From assembly GCF_000016545.1 (NCBI RefSeq), contig NC_009437.1, positions 1 to 64,000 on the forward strand: a DNA stretch of 64,000 nt, written 5' to 3'. The position numbers were made by a program, and so were the translations under genes. Of this stretch, positions 47,866 to 56,617 are shown piece by piece (position 1 is the first letter of the stretch; each line of letters starts with the position of its first letter). This DNA comes from Caldicellulosiruptor saccharolyticus DSM 8903 (lineage in GTDB: Bacteria > Bacillota > Thermoanaerobacteria > Caldicellulosiruptorales > Caldicellulosiruptoraceae). The notes under the pieces were generated by a model, which was not told where the DNA came from, made no database searches, and saw only the letters and a list, made by a program, of their open reading frames with translations.

Positions 47866-49179
47866 GTGACAAAAAATAATATAACAAACGTTCTAATTTC
47901 TGTTATAGGCAAAGGGCGATTGAAAAAAGACCAGACAGTAGGGTACGAACAAACTGAGTATGTTTTCAATCCTGATACAAATAAAAAGTATGTTGCCTCA
48001 AAAACAGCTTTTTTTGGAATTGCACTTTATGAATATTTTAAGGAAGTAGAAAAAATACAAATTGACAAGTTCATTTTAATTGGCACTGACCGGTCAGCAT
48101 GGTCAGAGCTTTACCAGATATTGCCTCATGATGTGCAAAATTCAGAAGATATAACTGCGATGTGCTTAAAAGTGTATGAAGAAGAAAAGAAAGGTATTCA
48201 AGACAGTACACTTTCGGTGTGGCAGAACACTCTGACAAAGTACGTACCGAAGCTGAAATTTTACAAAATAAAGCCGCTTGAGCTTGGCAGAGGTATTGAT
48301 ATACTTTTGCAAGAGCTTGATAAAGATGGTGACTATAACATAATCTTTGACATGACGCATGCATTTAGGAACATTCCTGTTGTTTTTTCATATGGAATAA
48401 TGCTTTTGAAGTATTTGAGAAAAATAAATAGTGTAAGAATATTTTACGGTGCGCATGATATGATAAATTATTTTTCTGACCTTGTGAGTGGACAATCCCC
48501 GGTCATTGAGATTCCTTTAATAGACAAGCTTGTAAGGCTAATAGAATCGATGGCAACATTCCAAAACTCAGGTTATTTTGTACCGTTGCTTGAGCAAATA
48601 GGTTTTGGCGACAGAGAAAAGACTTATTTCAAGCTTGAGATGAACCGCCAGCCACGAAGAGAAATTGAAGAGATAATAAAAGAATTTGAAAACAAACAAG
48701 AAGCGGTTAAACATGCTTTTGAAAAAGAAATAGTTGAAATAATGTACAAAGAGTTTTGTGAGATGAACAGGCAGGAAAAACTTTATCAAAGGATGTACAA
48801 AAGATCAAAGTTTTTCTATGAAAGAAGGCAGTATCTCAAAGCACTTGTTCTTCTTTATGAAGCAATAATTGTTCTTTTTGCAGATGTGTATAATATAAAA
48901 GATAATATGAATTATGATGCACGTGAAAAAGCCAGAGATAAACTATTTTTAGAAATAAAAAATATTAAAAACAAAAAGTCAGATTTAAATAAATTAATCA
49001 AGGAACAGGATGAAGCAGATACAGTAAAAGAACTGGAATATGTAAGGAATGCTGCAGTGCACGGTTCATCACCGCGCGGCAATCAGGAATACCTTGAAAA
49101 TGTAGAGAAATTCAAAATATTATTAAATTCGGCCATAAATTTGTTTGAAAAGATGTTAAAAAGAAGAAGCGAGAGTTAA
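47866..49179 (+). CDS. csx2: CARF-HEPN protein, Csx2/TM1812 family
   Basis: The 437-residue protein starts with GTG at 47866 after AAAGGGGG. The CARF part has VLISVIGKGRLKKDQ and, near residues 163-175, IIFDMTHAFRNIP, the DxTHG-type motif of the TM1812 family, here with Ala for Gly. The HEPN motif RNAAVH (R394, H399) lies in the C-terminal helical domain and is intact. It should be a second cyclic-oligoadenylate-activated RNase beside Csx1. A strong terminator follows. Confidence 0.88.
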   Translation: MTKNNITNVLISVIGKGRLKKDQTVGYEQTEYVFNPDTNKKYVASKTAFFGIALYEYFKEVEKIQIDKFILIGTDRSAWSELYQILPHDVQNSEDITAMCLKVYEEEKKGIQDSTLSVWQNTLTKYVPKLKFYKIKPLELGRGIDILLQELDKDGDYNIIFDMTHAFRNIPVVFSYGIMLLKYLRKINSVRIFYGAHDMINYFSDLVSGQSPVIEIPLIDKLVRLIESMATFQNSGYFVPLLEQIGFGDREKTYFKLEMNRQPRREIEEIIKEFENKQEAVKHAFEKEIVEIMYKEFCEMNRQEKLYQRMYKRSKFFYERRQYLKALVLLYEAIIVLFADVYNIKDNMNYDAREKARDKLFLEIKNIKNKKSDLNKLIKEQDEADTVKELEYVRNAAVHGSSPRGNQEYLENVEKFKILLNSAINLFEKMLKRRSES

Positions 49180-49233
49180 TAAAAGCAGATAAGTAAAAAG
49201 TGAAAAATTCAAAAAGAGTCCTCAAACAGATAA

Positions 49234-49296
49234 AAAACCTCCTTCTTGGAGATTTTTCGCTTTCTGAGTTTTGCCAAGAAGGAGGTTTTATTATTT
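49234..49296 (+). terminator. Strong terminator after the csx genes
   Basis: AAAACCTCCTTCTTGG (49234-49249) pairs over 16 bases with CCAAGAAGGAGGTTTT (49274-49289), then ATTATTT. The stem includes a Shine-Dalgarno-like AAGGAGG on its right arm. Confidence 0.85.
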
Positions 49297-49503
49297 ACAA
49301 ATATAACTTTTGGTAAAATTTCTATTTTACACTTTTTTACTGCATATATTTACAATTACTACTTGTTAGTACCAAATAACACATTTATTTACTAATATTA
49401 TCATCTTTCATACATAATCAAAAACAATCATATTCAGCCTTTTTGCGAACTTCGCAGATTTTTTGGTTCGTAATTTTCAAAAGCAGCTTGTAAAATTATT
49501 TTT
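49297..49503. other. AT-rich gap before the DDE element
   Basis: No gene or strong signal is seen. The last 13 bases (49491-49503, TAAAATTATTTTT) are the left copy of the direct repeat that flanks the element. Confidence 0.5.
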
Positions 49504-50618
49504 CAAGTTGTTGAATAAATAATTATACCATTAATGTTACTATATAGAACTATAAATTATTCCACGTGTATTTAAAAGAAAATTTACAGTTTTCAATTTT
49601 TTGAATATAGACCTCTATCAAATAAGTAATCATAATCCAGTCTACATGCTTCTTATATGTTCTAAAACCTCTTAACCTTACTTGTTCTAAATTGTATTCT
49701 CCTTTTAACTTACCAAATAATCTTTCTATTTTTGTCCTCTGCTTATATAACTTTTGTCCTTCTTCGCTTCTTAAAAATTCCATATTTTTTATCCTCAAAA
49801 TATTTTTTACATTACTGAAATCCTTACTATTTCTCTTATTTACCGCCGCTACAAACTTCATCCCAAGTCTATCTGACACCTCAAACCATTTCGCACAATC
49901 ATAACCTGCATCTGCCAATATCACTTCAGGTCCAAATATCTTAGCTTCATACAAAAGTTCTACTACTTTACTGTCATGGATATTTGCACATGTCAACCAC
50001 CATACTATAGGTATAACCTCGCTTTCAACTGTTGCTAACACATGTAATTTATACCCATTGTAAAAACCTAAACTAACACATACTCCTACTTCTGCCTCTT
50101 TGTCACCCCTCGAGCTTCTCAAAGGTGTAGAATCTATAGCACAAACTTTTGTCTGCGGATCTATTTCTCTCACTAAAATTCTTGCTATCCCTTCTATATA
50201 TTCTTCTTCAATTACTTTTGCCCATTTCGAAAAATATGTATGATCGGGGCTCTTTTCTATCCCTATAGCCTTTTTAAATTCTTCATCTTCATTTATCTTG
50301 TATTCTAATTCCCTGAAACTGTTTATCTTGTTTTTGACTTTGTAAACAAAACAAGCTATTATATGGCTTAGCTTAAATTTCTTCGGTCTTCCTCTCCTGC
50401 TACTTTTTATCTTTAATCCCAAGGCTTTTATTACTTTCTCAATTGTCATAAGTATCTTTAAAAATTTTTGTTTTTGTGTTTTAATAAAATTAGTCATTGC
50501 CATCCTCCTTAGTTACGTGTTTTTAGTCTTCTCTTGCTATAATTTTACCTTAAGGAGGATGGCTTTTTATATATATCTATTTATTGTCTTTTCTGTTAAT
50601 CTGTTTTATTCAACAAGC
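49504..50618 (-). mobile_element. DDE insertion sequence of IS4/IS5 type
   Basis: The element is bounded by short inverted repeats (TTGTTGAATAAA at the left, TTTATTCAACAA at the right). A 13-base direct repeat, TAAAATTATTTTT, flanks it at 49491-49503 and 50619-50631; that is rather long for IS5 but looks like a target duplication. It encodes one transposase on the minus strand. Confidence 0.8.
49550..50497 (-). CDS. DDE transposase (IS4/IS5 type)
   Basis: The 315-residue transposase has a basic N-terminal region. Three DDE motifs follow: VCAIDSTPLRSS (first Asp), VILADAGYDCAKWF (second Asp) and KQRTKIERLFGKLKG (Glu). ATG at 50497 lies 7 bases after AAGGAGG; the upstream ATG at 50503 directly abuts that site. 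The protein looks complete, so the element may be active. Confidence 0.88.
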   Translation of the reverse strand: MTNFIKTQKQKFLKILMTIEKVIKALGLKIKSSRRGRPKKFKLSHIIACFVYKVKNKINSFRELEYKINEDEEFKKAIGIEKSPDHTYFSKWAKVIEEEYIEGIARILVREIDPQTKVCAIDSTPLRSSRGDKEAEVGVCVSLGFYNGYKLHVLATVESEVIPIVWWLTCANIHDSKVVELLYEAKIFGPEVILADAGYDCAKWFEVSDRLGMKFVAAVNKRNSKDFSNVKNILRIKNMEFLRSEEGQKLYKQRTKIERLFGKLKGEYNLEQVRLRGFRTYKKHVDWIMITYLIEVYIQKIENCKFSFKYTWNNL

Positions 50619-50668
50619 TAAAATTATTTTTATCAATCAAGCAGGAGTTTCACAAGGGAGTGAAAAAG

Positions 50669-51598
50669 ATGTGTCTGCTTGTATATGATGTAATAAGGAT
50701 GGCAAAATGTAATCACTCTTCTGTGTGTGTTCAGCATTCAAATTTATTCTATCAGATTAAAAGCACTTGTGAAAAGTGTCTTCCGAAGGTTCATTTTAGA
50801 AGAAAGAACAACGGCAATCTTCGTGATTATGACTGTAAAAATATGATATACTATTACTGCGGAAGGTACTCACTCAAGCATTCAGGCGAGGTTTTTCTAC
50901 TTCTTCAGCAAATTAGTCACAGAATACCAGATAATCTCAGAGTTCTTTCGATAGGCTGCGGTCCCTGCACAGACCTTTTAGCATTTGATGCTTATTTAAA
51001 AACGCACAAACAAAATGGAAAAATTGAATATCACGGACTTGAAAAAAGCAATCTCTGGAATGATATTCACAATTTTATCATACAGAATAGTGAGAAACAT
51101 AATTTGTCAAAAGTTAAAATAACATACTTGGATGTGGTCGAACAATTTAGAGAAGTGGAAAATATCATAAAAAACGAAAAGCCAAACATTATATCATTCC
51201 AATATGTACTTTCAGATATGGCAAAATATTACCATGTTGATTTTGTAAAGGAATTTGCAGATAAGTTTGTTGAAAAAGCCTTTGAGATATTACCCGGTTC
51301 TACTATAATAATTTTCAACGATACAAACGTTACGCAAAGTTATGCTAAAAAAAATCCTGATGAAGTCAAAGGAAGAATTATCCTTGAATTTTTAGCAAAA
51401 AAATATTGGAGTAAAAACTATGTATCAGTACTCAAATATTATTTTCCTTACAAAAACGACAAGAGTCTTGAATTTGGCAAAGCTCAATCCAAGTGCAAAG
51501 TTGAAATGAAAAAAGTACCAGAAGATTTAAAAAACTATTTTGAGATGTGGACCGAGTACCGAAGCATACAACTTGTATTAATTAAAGAGTATATATGA
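50669..51598 (+). CDS. SAM-methyltransferase-like protein with cysteine-rich N terminus
   Basis: The 309-residue protein has a class I methyltransferase motif I (LRVLSIGCGPCTDLLAFD) near residues 87-104. Its first 60 residues hold six or seven Cys (CNHSSVC, CEKC, YYYCG), which suggests metal binding, perhaps for nucleic-acid recognition. The later text (ISFQYVLSDMAKYYHVDF) fits methyltransferase motif IV. ATG at 50669 is 8 bases after AAGGGAG; GTG at 50660 and ATG at 50699 are alternatives. It precedes the DUF1848 gene by 35 bases and lies in a CRISPR island. I do not recognise a closer family. Confidence 0.65.
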   Translation: MCLLVYDVIRMAKCNHSSVCVQHSNLFYQIKSTCEKCLPKVHFRRKNNGNLRDYDCKNMIYYYCGRYSLKHSGEVFLLLQQISHRIPDNLRVLSIGCGPCTDLLAFDAYLKTHKQNGKIEYHGLEKSNLWNDIHNFIIQNSEKHNLSKVKITYLDVVEQFREVENIIKNEKPNIISFQYVLSDMAKYYHVDFVKEFADKFVEKAFEILPGSTIIIFNDTNVTQSYAKKNPDEVKGRIILEFLAKKYWSKNYVSVLKYYFPYKNDKSLEFGKAQSKCKVEMKKVPEDLKNYFEMWTEYRSIQLVLIKEYI

Positions 51599-51633
51599 TA
51601 AATTTTTGATTAAAAACAGGAGTTGGTAGTAAG

Positions 51634-52731
51634 ATGATTATAAGTGCGAGCAGAAGAACAGATATTCCGGCATTTTATGGTGATTGGTTTATAAACAGGA
51701 TAAAAGAAGGATTTGCAATGTATAGAAATCCAATGAGACCTACTCAGGTTTTTGCAGTGTCTCTTCATCCAAAAGATGTTGATGCGATAGTATTCTGGAC
51801 AAAAAATCCCAAAAATTTTTTGGACAAGTTAAAATACTTAGAAGAGTATATTTATTATTTTCAATTTACAATCACGCCTTATGGGAAAGATTTAGAACCA
51901 GGGATTCCTTCAAAAGATGAGGTTATCCAAACCTTTATAGAGCTTTCGAACATGATAGGGAAAAAGAGAGTTATCTGGAGATATGACCCGATAATTATAA
52001 ATGATAAAATGCCTCTCAGTTACCATAAAGAGAAATTTGAAGAGTTTTGTGAAAAACTTTCGCCATATACCCTCAAGTGTATAATTAGCTATGTTGACTT
52101 TTACAGCAAGGCAGTGGATGAGCTAAATAAAATAAATGCAAAAGACCTTACGGCAGAGCAGCTTTACAATGTCTTTACTGAAATAGGAAAGATAGGCAAA
52201 AGATATAACCTGAGTGTTGAGACATGTGCAGAAGAGGTGCCGGTCGAAGAGCTTGGCTTGAGGAAAGCTCACTGTGTGGACGGAGAACTTATAAATGAGC
52301 TCGGAAGAGAAAAAGGTTTTAAAGATGATACAGAATATAAAAAGGATAGCAATCAGAGAAAAGCATGTGGATGTGTTCAAAGCGTAGATCTTGGTATATT
52401 CAATACCTGCAAGCATTTTTGCACATACTGCTATGCAAATTTCAGCAGAAATTCAATTCTGAAGAATGTGCAAAAATATGATGCAAACTCACCGCTTTTG
52501 TGCAGTTTTCTTGACATTGAAAAAGATGAGATAAGAATAAGGCTAAAAGAAGGTTCGCGAAAGCTTGATATAAAAGATATTCAAGATGGGAAAGTAAATG
52601 GCATAGAATCGTATTATGGACAGATTAGCTTCTACGATAGTAATAAAGATTTGTCTGAAAAATTTGATGGCTGGCTTGAGAAAAAGGTTTTGGAGTACCT
52701 GGAAAGGAGTAATCAAAGACATTGCTATTAA
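51634..52731 (+). CDS. DUF1848 family protein
   Basis: The 365-residue protein shows the DUF1848 signature: MIISASRRTDIPAFYGDWF at the start, FWTKNPKNF, WRYDPIIIND and a C-terminal cysteine cluster (ACGCVQSVDLG...NTCKHFCTYCYANFS). These cysteines probably bind a 4Fe-4S cluster; the family is often described as radical-SAM-like, but the substrate is unknown. ATG at 51634 follows CAGGAG. It is the last gene before mini-array 2 and shares a strand with the methyltransferase-like gene. Confidence 0.8.
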   Translation: MIISASRRTDIPAFYGDWFINRIKEGFAMYRNPMRPTQVFAVSLHPKDVDAIVFWTKNPKNFLDKLKYLEEYIYYFQFTITPYGKDLEPGIPSKDEVIQTFIELSNMIGKKRVIWRYDPIIINDKMPLSYHKEKFEEFCEKLSPYTLKCIISYVDFYSKAVDELNKINAKDLTAEQLYNVFTEIGKIGKRYNLSVETCAEEVPVEELGLRKAHCVDGELINELGREKGFKDDTEYKKDSNQRKACGCVQSVDLGIFNTCKHFCTYCYANFSRNSILKNVQKYDANSPLLCSFLDIEKDEIRIRLKEGSRKLDIKDIQDGKVNGIESYYGQISFYDSNKDLSEKFDGWLEKKVLEYLERSNQRHCY

Positions 52732-52951
52732 TCGGACAAAATCAGGATAGCAAATTGCTAAAATAACTCAAAATTTAATAAATTTTTATTGTTTTCTGCC
52801 AGAACGTGAGACACCGCAAAGGTCTATACAGATTTATATAATGAGATAAGAAAGAGATTGAAGAAGACTTAAAAGGGAAGGCAAATATAAACATCGACAG
52901 GAAGAGAGGAACTAAAAAACCTCTCTTCCTGTTTTTTTATATAAAGCACCT
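52732..52951. other. Interval before mini-array 2
   Basis: Only a terminator is seen here. No gene is evident. Confidence 0.4.
52897..52940 (+). terminator. Terminator after the DUF1848 gene
   Basis: ACAGGAAGAGAGG (52897-52909) pairs with CCTCTCTTCCTGT (52920-52932), then a T run. Confidence 0.88.
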
Positions 52952-53111
52952 GTTTCAGTCCCCAAAGGGGAGGCTACAAACTTAATGGTAGCCGATGGTT
53001 GTGTTCACGGCTGGCAGGTTTCAGTCCCCAAAGGGGAGGCTACAAACATGTATATGAAGTAGGACAAGAATTGGAAAGAGAGTTTCAGTCCCCAAAGGGG
53101 AGGCTACAAAC
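52952..53111 (-). CRISPR. CRISPR mini-array with 3 repeats and 2 spacers
   Basis: Repeats at 52952-52981, 53018-53047 and 53082-53111 all read GTTTCAGTCCCC at the start, where the others have GTTTCAATCCCC. The spacers are 36 and 34 bases and differ from those at 41743. The array is minus-oriented, with the leader-like flank at higher coordinates. Confidence 0.95.
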
Positions 53112-53440
53112 ACGTTGAAGAGCTTGATTTTATTATATCAACTTTATGCACACCTGTCAATGTTTTTATATCAAAACATCTGTGGAAAACTAATATCAGC
53201 TAAGAAAAATCAAGCAATAAAACCCTATCAACCCTTTCCGTCTATCCAGCTGCTGCCAGAGATTAAAGCAAACTCACATTCTTAAAATCTGAAACCGTAT
53301 ACAAATCAAACATCAAAATTTAGCCACCTCAGGTCGACAGATTTGACTTTCGGTCAAATTGTAGACTTTATACAATTTTGCTGTATAAATTCTCAAAACC
53401 AAAATTCTCTGTGCAGCTTTTCTTGTATTTGTTTTTATCC
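53112..53440. promoter_or_regulatory. CRISPR leader-like flank, type A (copy 3)
   Basis: It has the same blocks as copy 2 (ACGTTGAAGAGCTTGATTTT, TCCGTCTATCCAGCTGCTGC, GGTCGACAGATTTGACTTTC) with a few base changes. Confidence 0.7.
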
Positions 53441-53513
53441 TGCAGAAAAAACAAAAAAGGAAGCCAGCCTCAATCAGAAAAGCCAGCTTCCTTTTTCTCA
53501 AAAAAAGCCTTTT

Positions 53514-53905
53514 TTAATTTTTCAACCTTGCACGAATCTCTTGTATCTTCTTAAGAGAAAGACCAATTATATCTGCTATCTCTTAGTCACTATATCCTTT
53601 CATAATCATCTTCTCTGCTGTTTCTATCTTCCCCTGTTCAAATCCTTGCTGAATTCCTTGCTGCAGCCCTTGCTGAATACCTTGCTGTAGTCCTTGCTGA
53701 ATTCCTTCAAAAATAAGCTCTTCTTTTATCTTTCGCAAATTCTGAAAAAGTGGCATGACCTTACCACCTTAGTCTCATTGTCAAGGTTTTTGAATATTTC
53801 AATCTCGTCAAGCTTTTTCAAAAGCCTGAGGAAAATGCTTTTGTTGGAGAATACATATTTGTACTCAAGGTCATTTATATTATGAAGAAGCTGATTATTA
53901 TTCAT
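53514..53905 (-). pseudogene. Rpn-family nuclease remnant (copy 2)
   Basis: This is the same fragment as at 42304-42695, with the same TAA after the MKGYSD codons and the same frame break. Its QQG-rich repeat and EKIQEIRARLKN tail identify an Rpn C terminus. The catalytic domain is absent. Confidence 0.75.
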
Positions 53906-54007
53906 TTCATTATTTTCACCACAAAAGTTTTCTTAAGAACATTATAGCAAACAGAATGGAAAGCATCAAACATATTTTCTTATCCATAGGCTAAAGTAGC
54001 AACCTGT

Positions 54008-54037
54008 GCTTCAATCTCCAAAGGGCAGGCTACAAAG
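54008..54037 (-). CRISPR. Lone degenerate CRISPR repeat
   Basis: GCTTCAATCTCC...GGCTACAAAG differs from the consensus by about four bases. It is followed at once by a relic of the leader of the large array, not by type A sequence. Confidence 0.7.
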
Positions 54038-54100
54038 CTTTTGCTGTCAACCTCCGGAGGTTTTTGGGGGGATTGGAGCTCGACAGCAATTGGTAAATAC
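54038..54100. promoter_or_regulatory. Relic of the type B leader stem-loop
   Basis: TTGCTGTCAA (54041-54050) and TCGACAGCAA (54080-54089) form an imperfect stem around CCTCCGGAGGTTTTTGGGGG. The same arrangement, with TTGGTAAAT after the right arm, is at 62173-62230 beside the 30-repeat array. Confidence 0.65.
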
Positions 54101-54398
54101 AAAAATTAAATTATCTTTCATTTATCAAATACACAAGACAAAATGGAATAATATAACATAACATAAATAACAATAAATGTACATATAAGAAGTTTGTAAA
54201 AATCTAAAAAATTAATAAAAATAGAAGATTTTACAATGAAATGTTGAAAGATATTATATAAAAAATACGTAAAGAGGCATGATTGGCTGTGTCAAAGCTC
54301 TCTCAGATGTATGGAAATTGGGGAAATTCAAAAAAAGCTTCAATGTATTAAGATAGAGATTATAATATTAAAAATAATCCACACGATGGCACATAAAA
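54101..54398. other. AT-rich gene-free interval
   Basis: No credible gene is seen between the CRISPR relic and the operator-like palindrome. Short ORFs lack start signals. Confidence 0.5.
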
Positions 54399-54431
54399 TA
54401 TACTTTAAAGTATAATAAAATAGAGTATAAT
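54399..54431 (+). promoter_or_regulatory. Palindromic operator and promoter of the ATPase gene
   Basis: TATACTTTAAAGTATA (54399-54414) is a perfect 16-base palindrome in the -35 zone. A TATAAT box is at 54426-54431, and the ATG is 18 bases later. A repressor binding the palindrome would block the promoter. No recognisable repressor gene is next to it, though the ATPase's own C-terminal half often includes a winged helix. Confidence 0.5.
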
Positions 54432-54449
54432 AAACATGAGGTGATTTTT

Positions 54450-55841
54450 ATGAAAAGATTTATAAACCGCAGACAGGAACTTGATTTTTTAGAGAAACAG
54501 TACCGAGAGCAAAATTCATCACTTGTTATTATTTATGGGAGAAGGAGAATTGGCAAGACTGCACTTATTAAAAAATTTATTGAAGATAAGCCAGCTATTT
54601 ATTTTTTGGCTTCTGAGGAGGCAGAGAGTCAAAACATAGAGTATTATAAAAAAGCTGTAGGCAATTTTTTAAAAAATCCTTTGATTGAAAGGTTATCTGG
54701 CGTAGGTTGGGATGATATTTTTGATGTTATAATAAACGCAAAAATTAATAAAAAAACGGTGATAGTATTTGATGAATTTCAAAACTTGTGCAAAACAAAC
54801 CCAGCCTTTGCTTCGATTGTTCAAAGAATCTGGGATGAGAAACTAAAAAACCACAATTTTATGCTTATTTTGAGTGGTTCTTTGGTTGGCATGATGCAAG
54901 AACATGCTCTTTCTTATTCAAGTCCTTTGTACGGTAGAAGAACAGGACAAATAAAGCTGAAGCAGTTTTCATTCAAAGAAGCAAAAGAGTTTTTCCCTGA
55001 AGCATCAGATGACCAATTTATATGGATATATTCCATCGTTGGCGGTGTTCCAAAATATTTAGAGATGTTCAAGTTTGAAGGCGATATTTACAAGGCAATT
55101 GAAGAAAATATTCTAAGCAGACAGAGCTTTTTATATGAAGAGCCTTTGTTTTTGCTTGAAAAAGAAGTTCATGAGGTAGGAAGCTATTTTTCGATAATTA
55201 AAAGCATTGCTCTTGGGAACCATAAACTCAGCCAGATTGCCCAGAGCCTTTCTACAGCGCAAACAAAACTTACAAAGTATTTAAATACTTTGATAGACCT
55301 TGATATTGTAAGAAGAGAGGTTCCAGTAACAGAAGAGTATCCAGAAAAGAGCAAAAGAGGGTTATATTTTATAAACGATAATTTCATAGATTTTTGGTTT
55401 AAGTTTGTATATCCATACAGAGAACAATTAGAACTTGACAATACTGAATATGTAATTGAAAATATCAAGTCAAAAATTGTGACAAATCACATAAGTTTTA
55501 TTTATGAAGAAGTTTGCAGGCAGATTTTGATGGATTTAATAAAAACAAAAGAGATTGATATTCAGTTAGACAGAATAGGCAAGTGGTGGGATTCAAAGTC
55601 AGAGATTGATATAGTAGGAATTAGTAAAAACACAGGCCATGTTGTTTTTGGTGAATGCAAATATTCGCAAAGAGTAGTTGATATTGATGTATTTTTTAAC
55701 TTAAAGAAAAAAGCAGAAAATATAAAAGTATTTCCTGAGCAAAAAGAACTTTATATTCTCTTTAGCAGAACAGGATTTTCAGAAAGGCTTTTGGAGTTTG
55801 CGAAAGAGACAGAGAATTTGATACTGATAAAGTTTCCATAG
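54450..55841 (+). CDS. AAA-type ATPase of the DUF234 (archaeal ATPase-like) family
   Basis: The 463-residue protein starts MKRFINRRQELDFLEKQY, followed by Walker A (IIYGRRRIGKTALI) near residue 31 and Walker B (TVIVFDEFQNL) near 105. A winged-helix-like middle part precedes a C-terminal PD-(D/E)XK-like part (EIDIVGISKNTGHVVFGECKYS) of the DUF234 type. The E-x-D and ECKY motifs suggest a nuclease core. ATG at 54450 follows GAGGTG; the GTG at 54441 is an alternative. Its role is unknown. It precedes a CARF gene by 80 bases. Confidence 0.75.
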   Translation: MKRFINRRQELDFLEKQYREQNSSLVIIYGRRRIGKTALIKKFIEDKPAIYFLASEEAESQNIEYYKKAVGNFLKNPLIERLSGVGWDDIFDVIINAKINKKTVIVFDEFQNLCKTNPAFASIVQRIWDEKLKNHNFMLILSGSLVGMMQEHALSYSSPLYGRRTGQIKLKQFSFKEAKEFFPEASDDQFIWIYSIVGGVPKYLEMFKFEGDIYKAIEENILSRQSFLYEEPLFLLEKEVHEVGSYFSIIKSIALGNHKLSQIAQSLSTAQTKLTKYLNTLIDLDIVRREVPVTEEYPEKSKRGLYFINDNFIDFWFKFVYPYREQLELDNTEYVIENIKSKIVTNHISFIYEEVCRQILMDLIKTKEIDIQLDRIGKWWDSKSEIDIVGISKNTGHVVFGECKYSQRVVDIDVFFNLKKKAENIKVFPEQKELYILFSRTGFSERLLEFAKETENLILIKFP

Positions 55842-55921
55842 ATATAGCTCAGGTAGCAAGAACGTTTATATGGGCAAAAAGGATTGTCAAAACACTAAGA
55901 TAAGGAAAGGAGAATATTTTA

Positions 55922-56617
55922 ATGCCAAAGTATTCTAACATTGTCATGACAGGTGGAATTTCAGTATTTTTCTAAAATGAAAAAAAGAGCAATATTTTTT
56001 GTGAATATTTTAAAGAATTCTCTAAAAATAAAAACTCATACAAGGGACAAGATTTGAACAAAGTTTTGGCAGAGATATGTAAAGAAAAAGGGCTTACAGA
56101 TGAGGAAATAAAAAGATTGGTCAAAGAAAGACCCAACCAAGTAAGTGCAGAATTTTCAATGTTAAATGGTCTAAAAGAAAAAGAATTATTGGATGACAAA
56201 TTTAGTGTTTCGATTATACATTCTGATACTCCAGATGGCATTATGGCTGCGCTGATTAATAAAAAAGTAATAGAACTTATTTTTGAAGGTTCTATAGTTT
56301 TTATGGCAGAGGTAGAAGATGTGGATGTTTCAAATGAAGTGAAGTTGCAAAGGTCCTTAGGGAATTTTATGCAAGTTGTTGCAAAAGAACTGTTAAAGGG
56401 TTCAAAAGAAACAACTTTTTTTGCGCCAATTGGTGGTTACAAGTACATGACTTATCTGGGATATGTTGCAGGTGCTCTTTTTGGTTATCCGTCTGGGTAT
56501 ATGTACGAAAAAGATCAAGAGTTGCTTGTTGTGCCCCCAATTCCTATTGAAATAAATTTTGATTTAATTGCAAAAAACAAAAATTTTATAGCTAACTTGC
56601 TTAAAACTGGGCAATGA
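55922..56617 (+). pseudogene. CARF protein of APE2256/TIGR02619 type, with a nonsense codon
   Basis: ATG at 55922 follows AAGGAAAGGAG and opens a frame that reads MPKYSNIVMTGGISVFF. It meets TAA at 55973-55975, then continues in phase as NEKKSNIFCEYFKEFSKN and on to 56617. The N-terminal strand and TGGIS loop match the ligand-binding first strand of the CARF fold. Late in the protein, APIGGYKYMTYLGYVAGALFG and YMYEKDQELLVVPPIPI match the APE2256 pattern (PTGGYK...LPPLP). The 231 codons would bind cyclic oligoadenylate. The largest open part starts at TTG 56054 (187 residues) and lacks the first strand. Its stop overlaps the next ATG by 4 bases. Confidence 0.75.

Larger units (their letters stand above)
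53082..54007. repeat. Direct repeat, second copy (0.9 kb)
   Basis: This block matches 41873-42797 at about 95%: the CRISPR repeat, the type A flank, the hairpin of GGAAGC arms and the dead Rpn fragment. The two copies are in the same orientation and bracket 42.8-53.1 kb, which holds the csx genes. Confidence 0.85.

Noticed and set aside
55845-55904. Short frame IAQVARTFIWAKRIVKTLR between the ATPase and CARF genes
   Set aside because: It may be the tail of a lost gene, but about 20 codons with no start cannot be identified.
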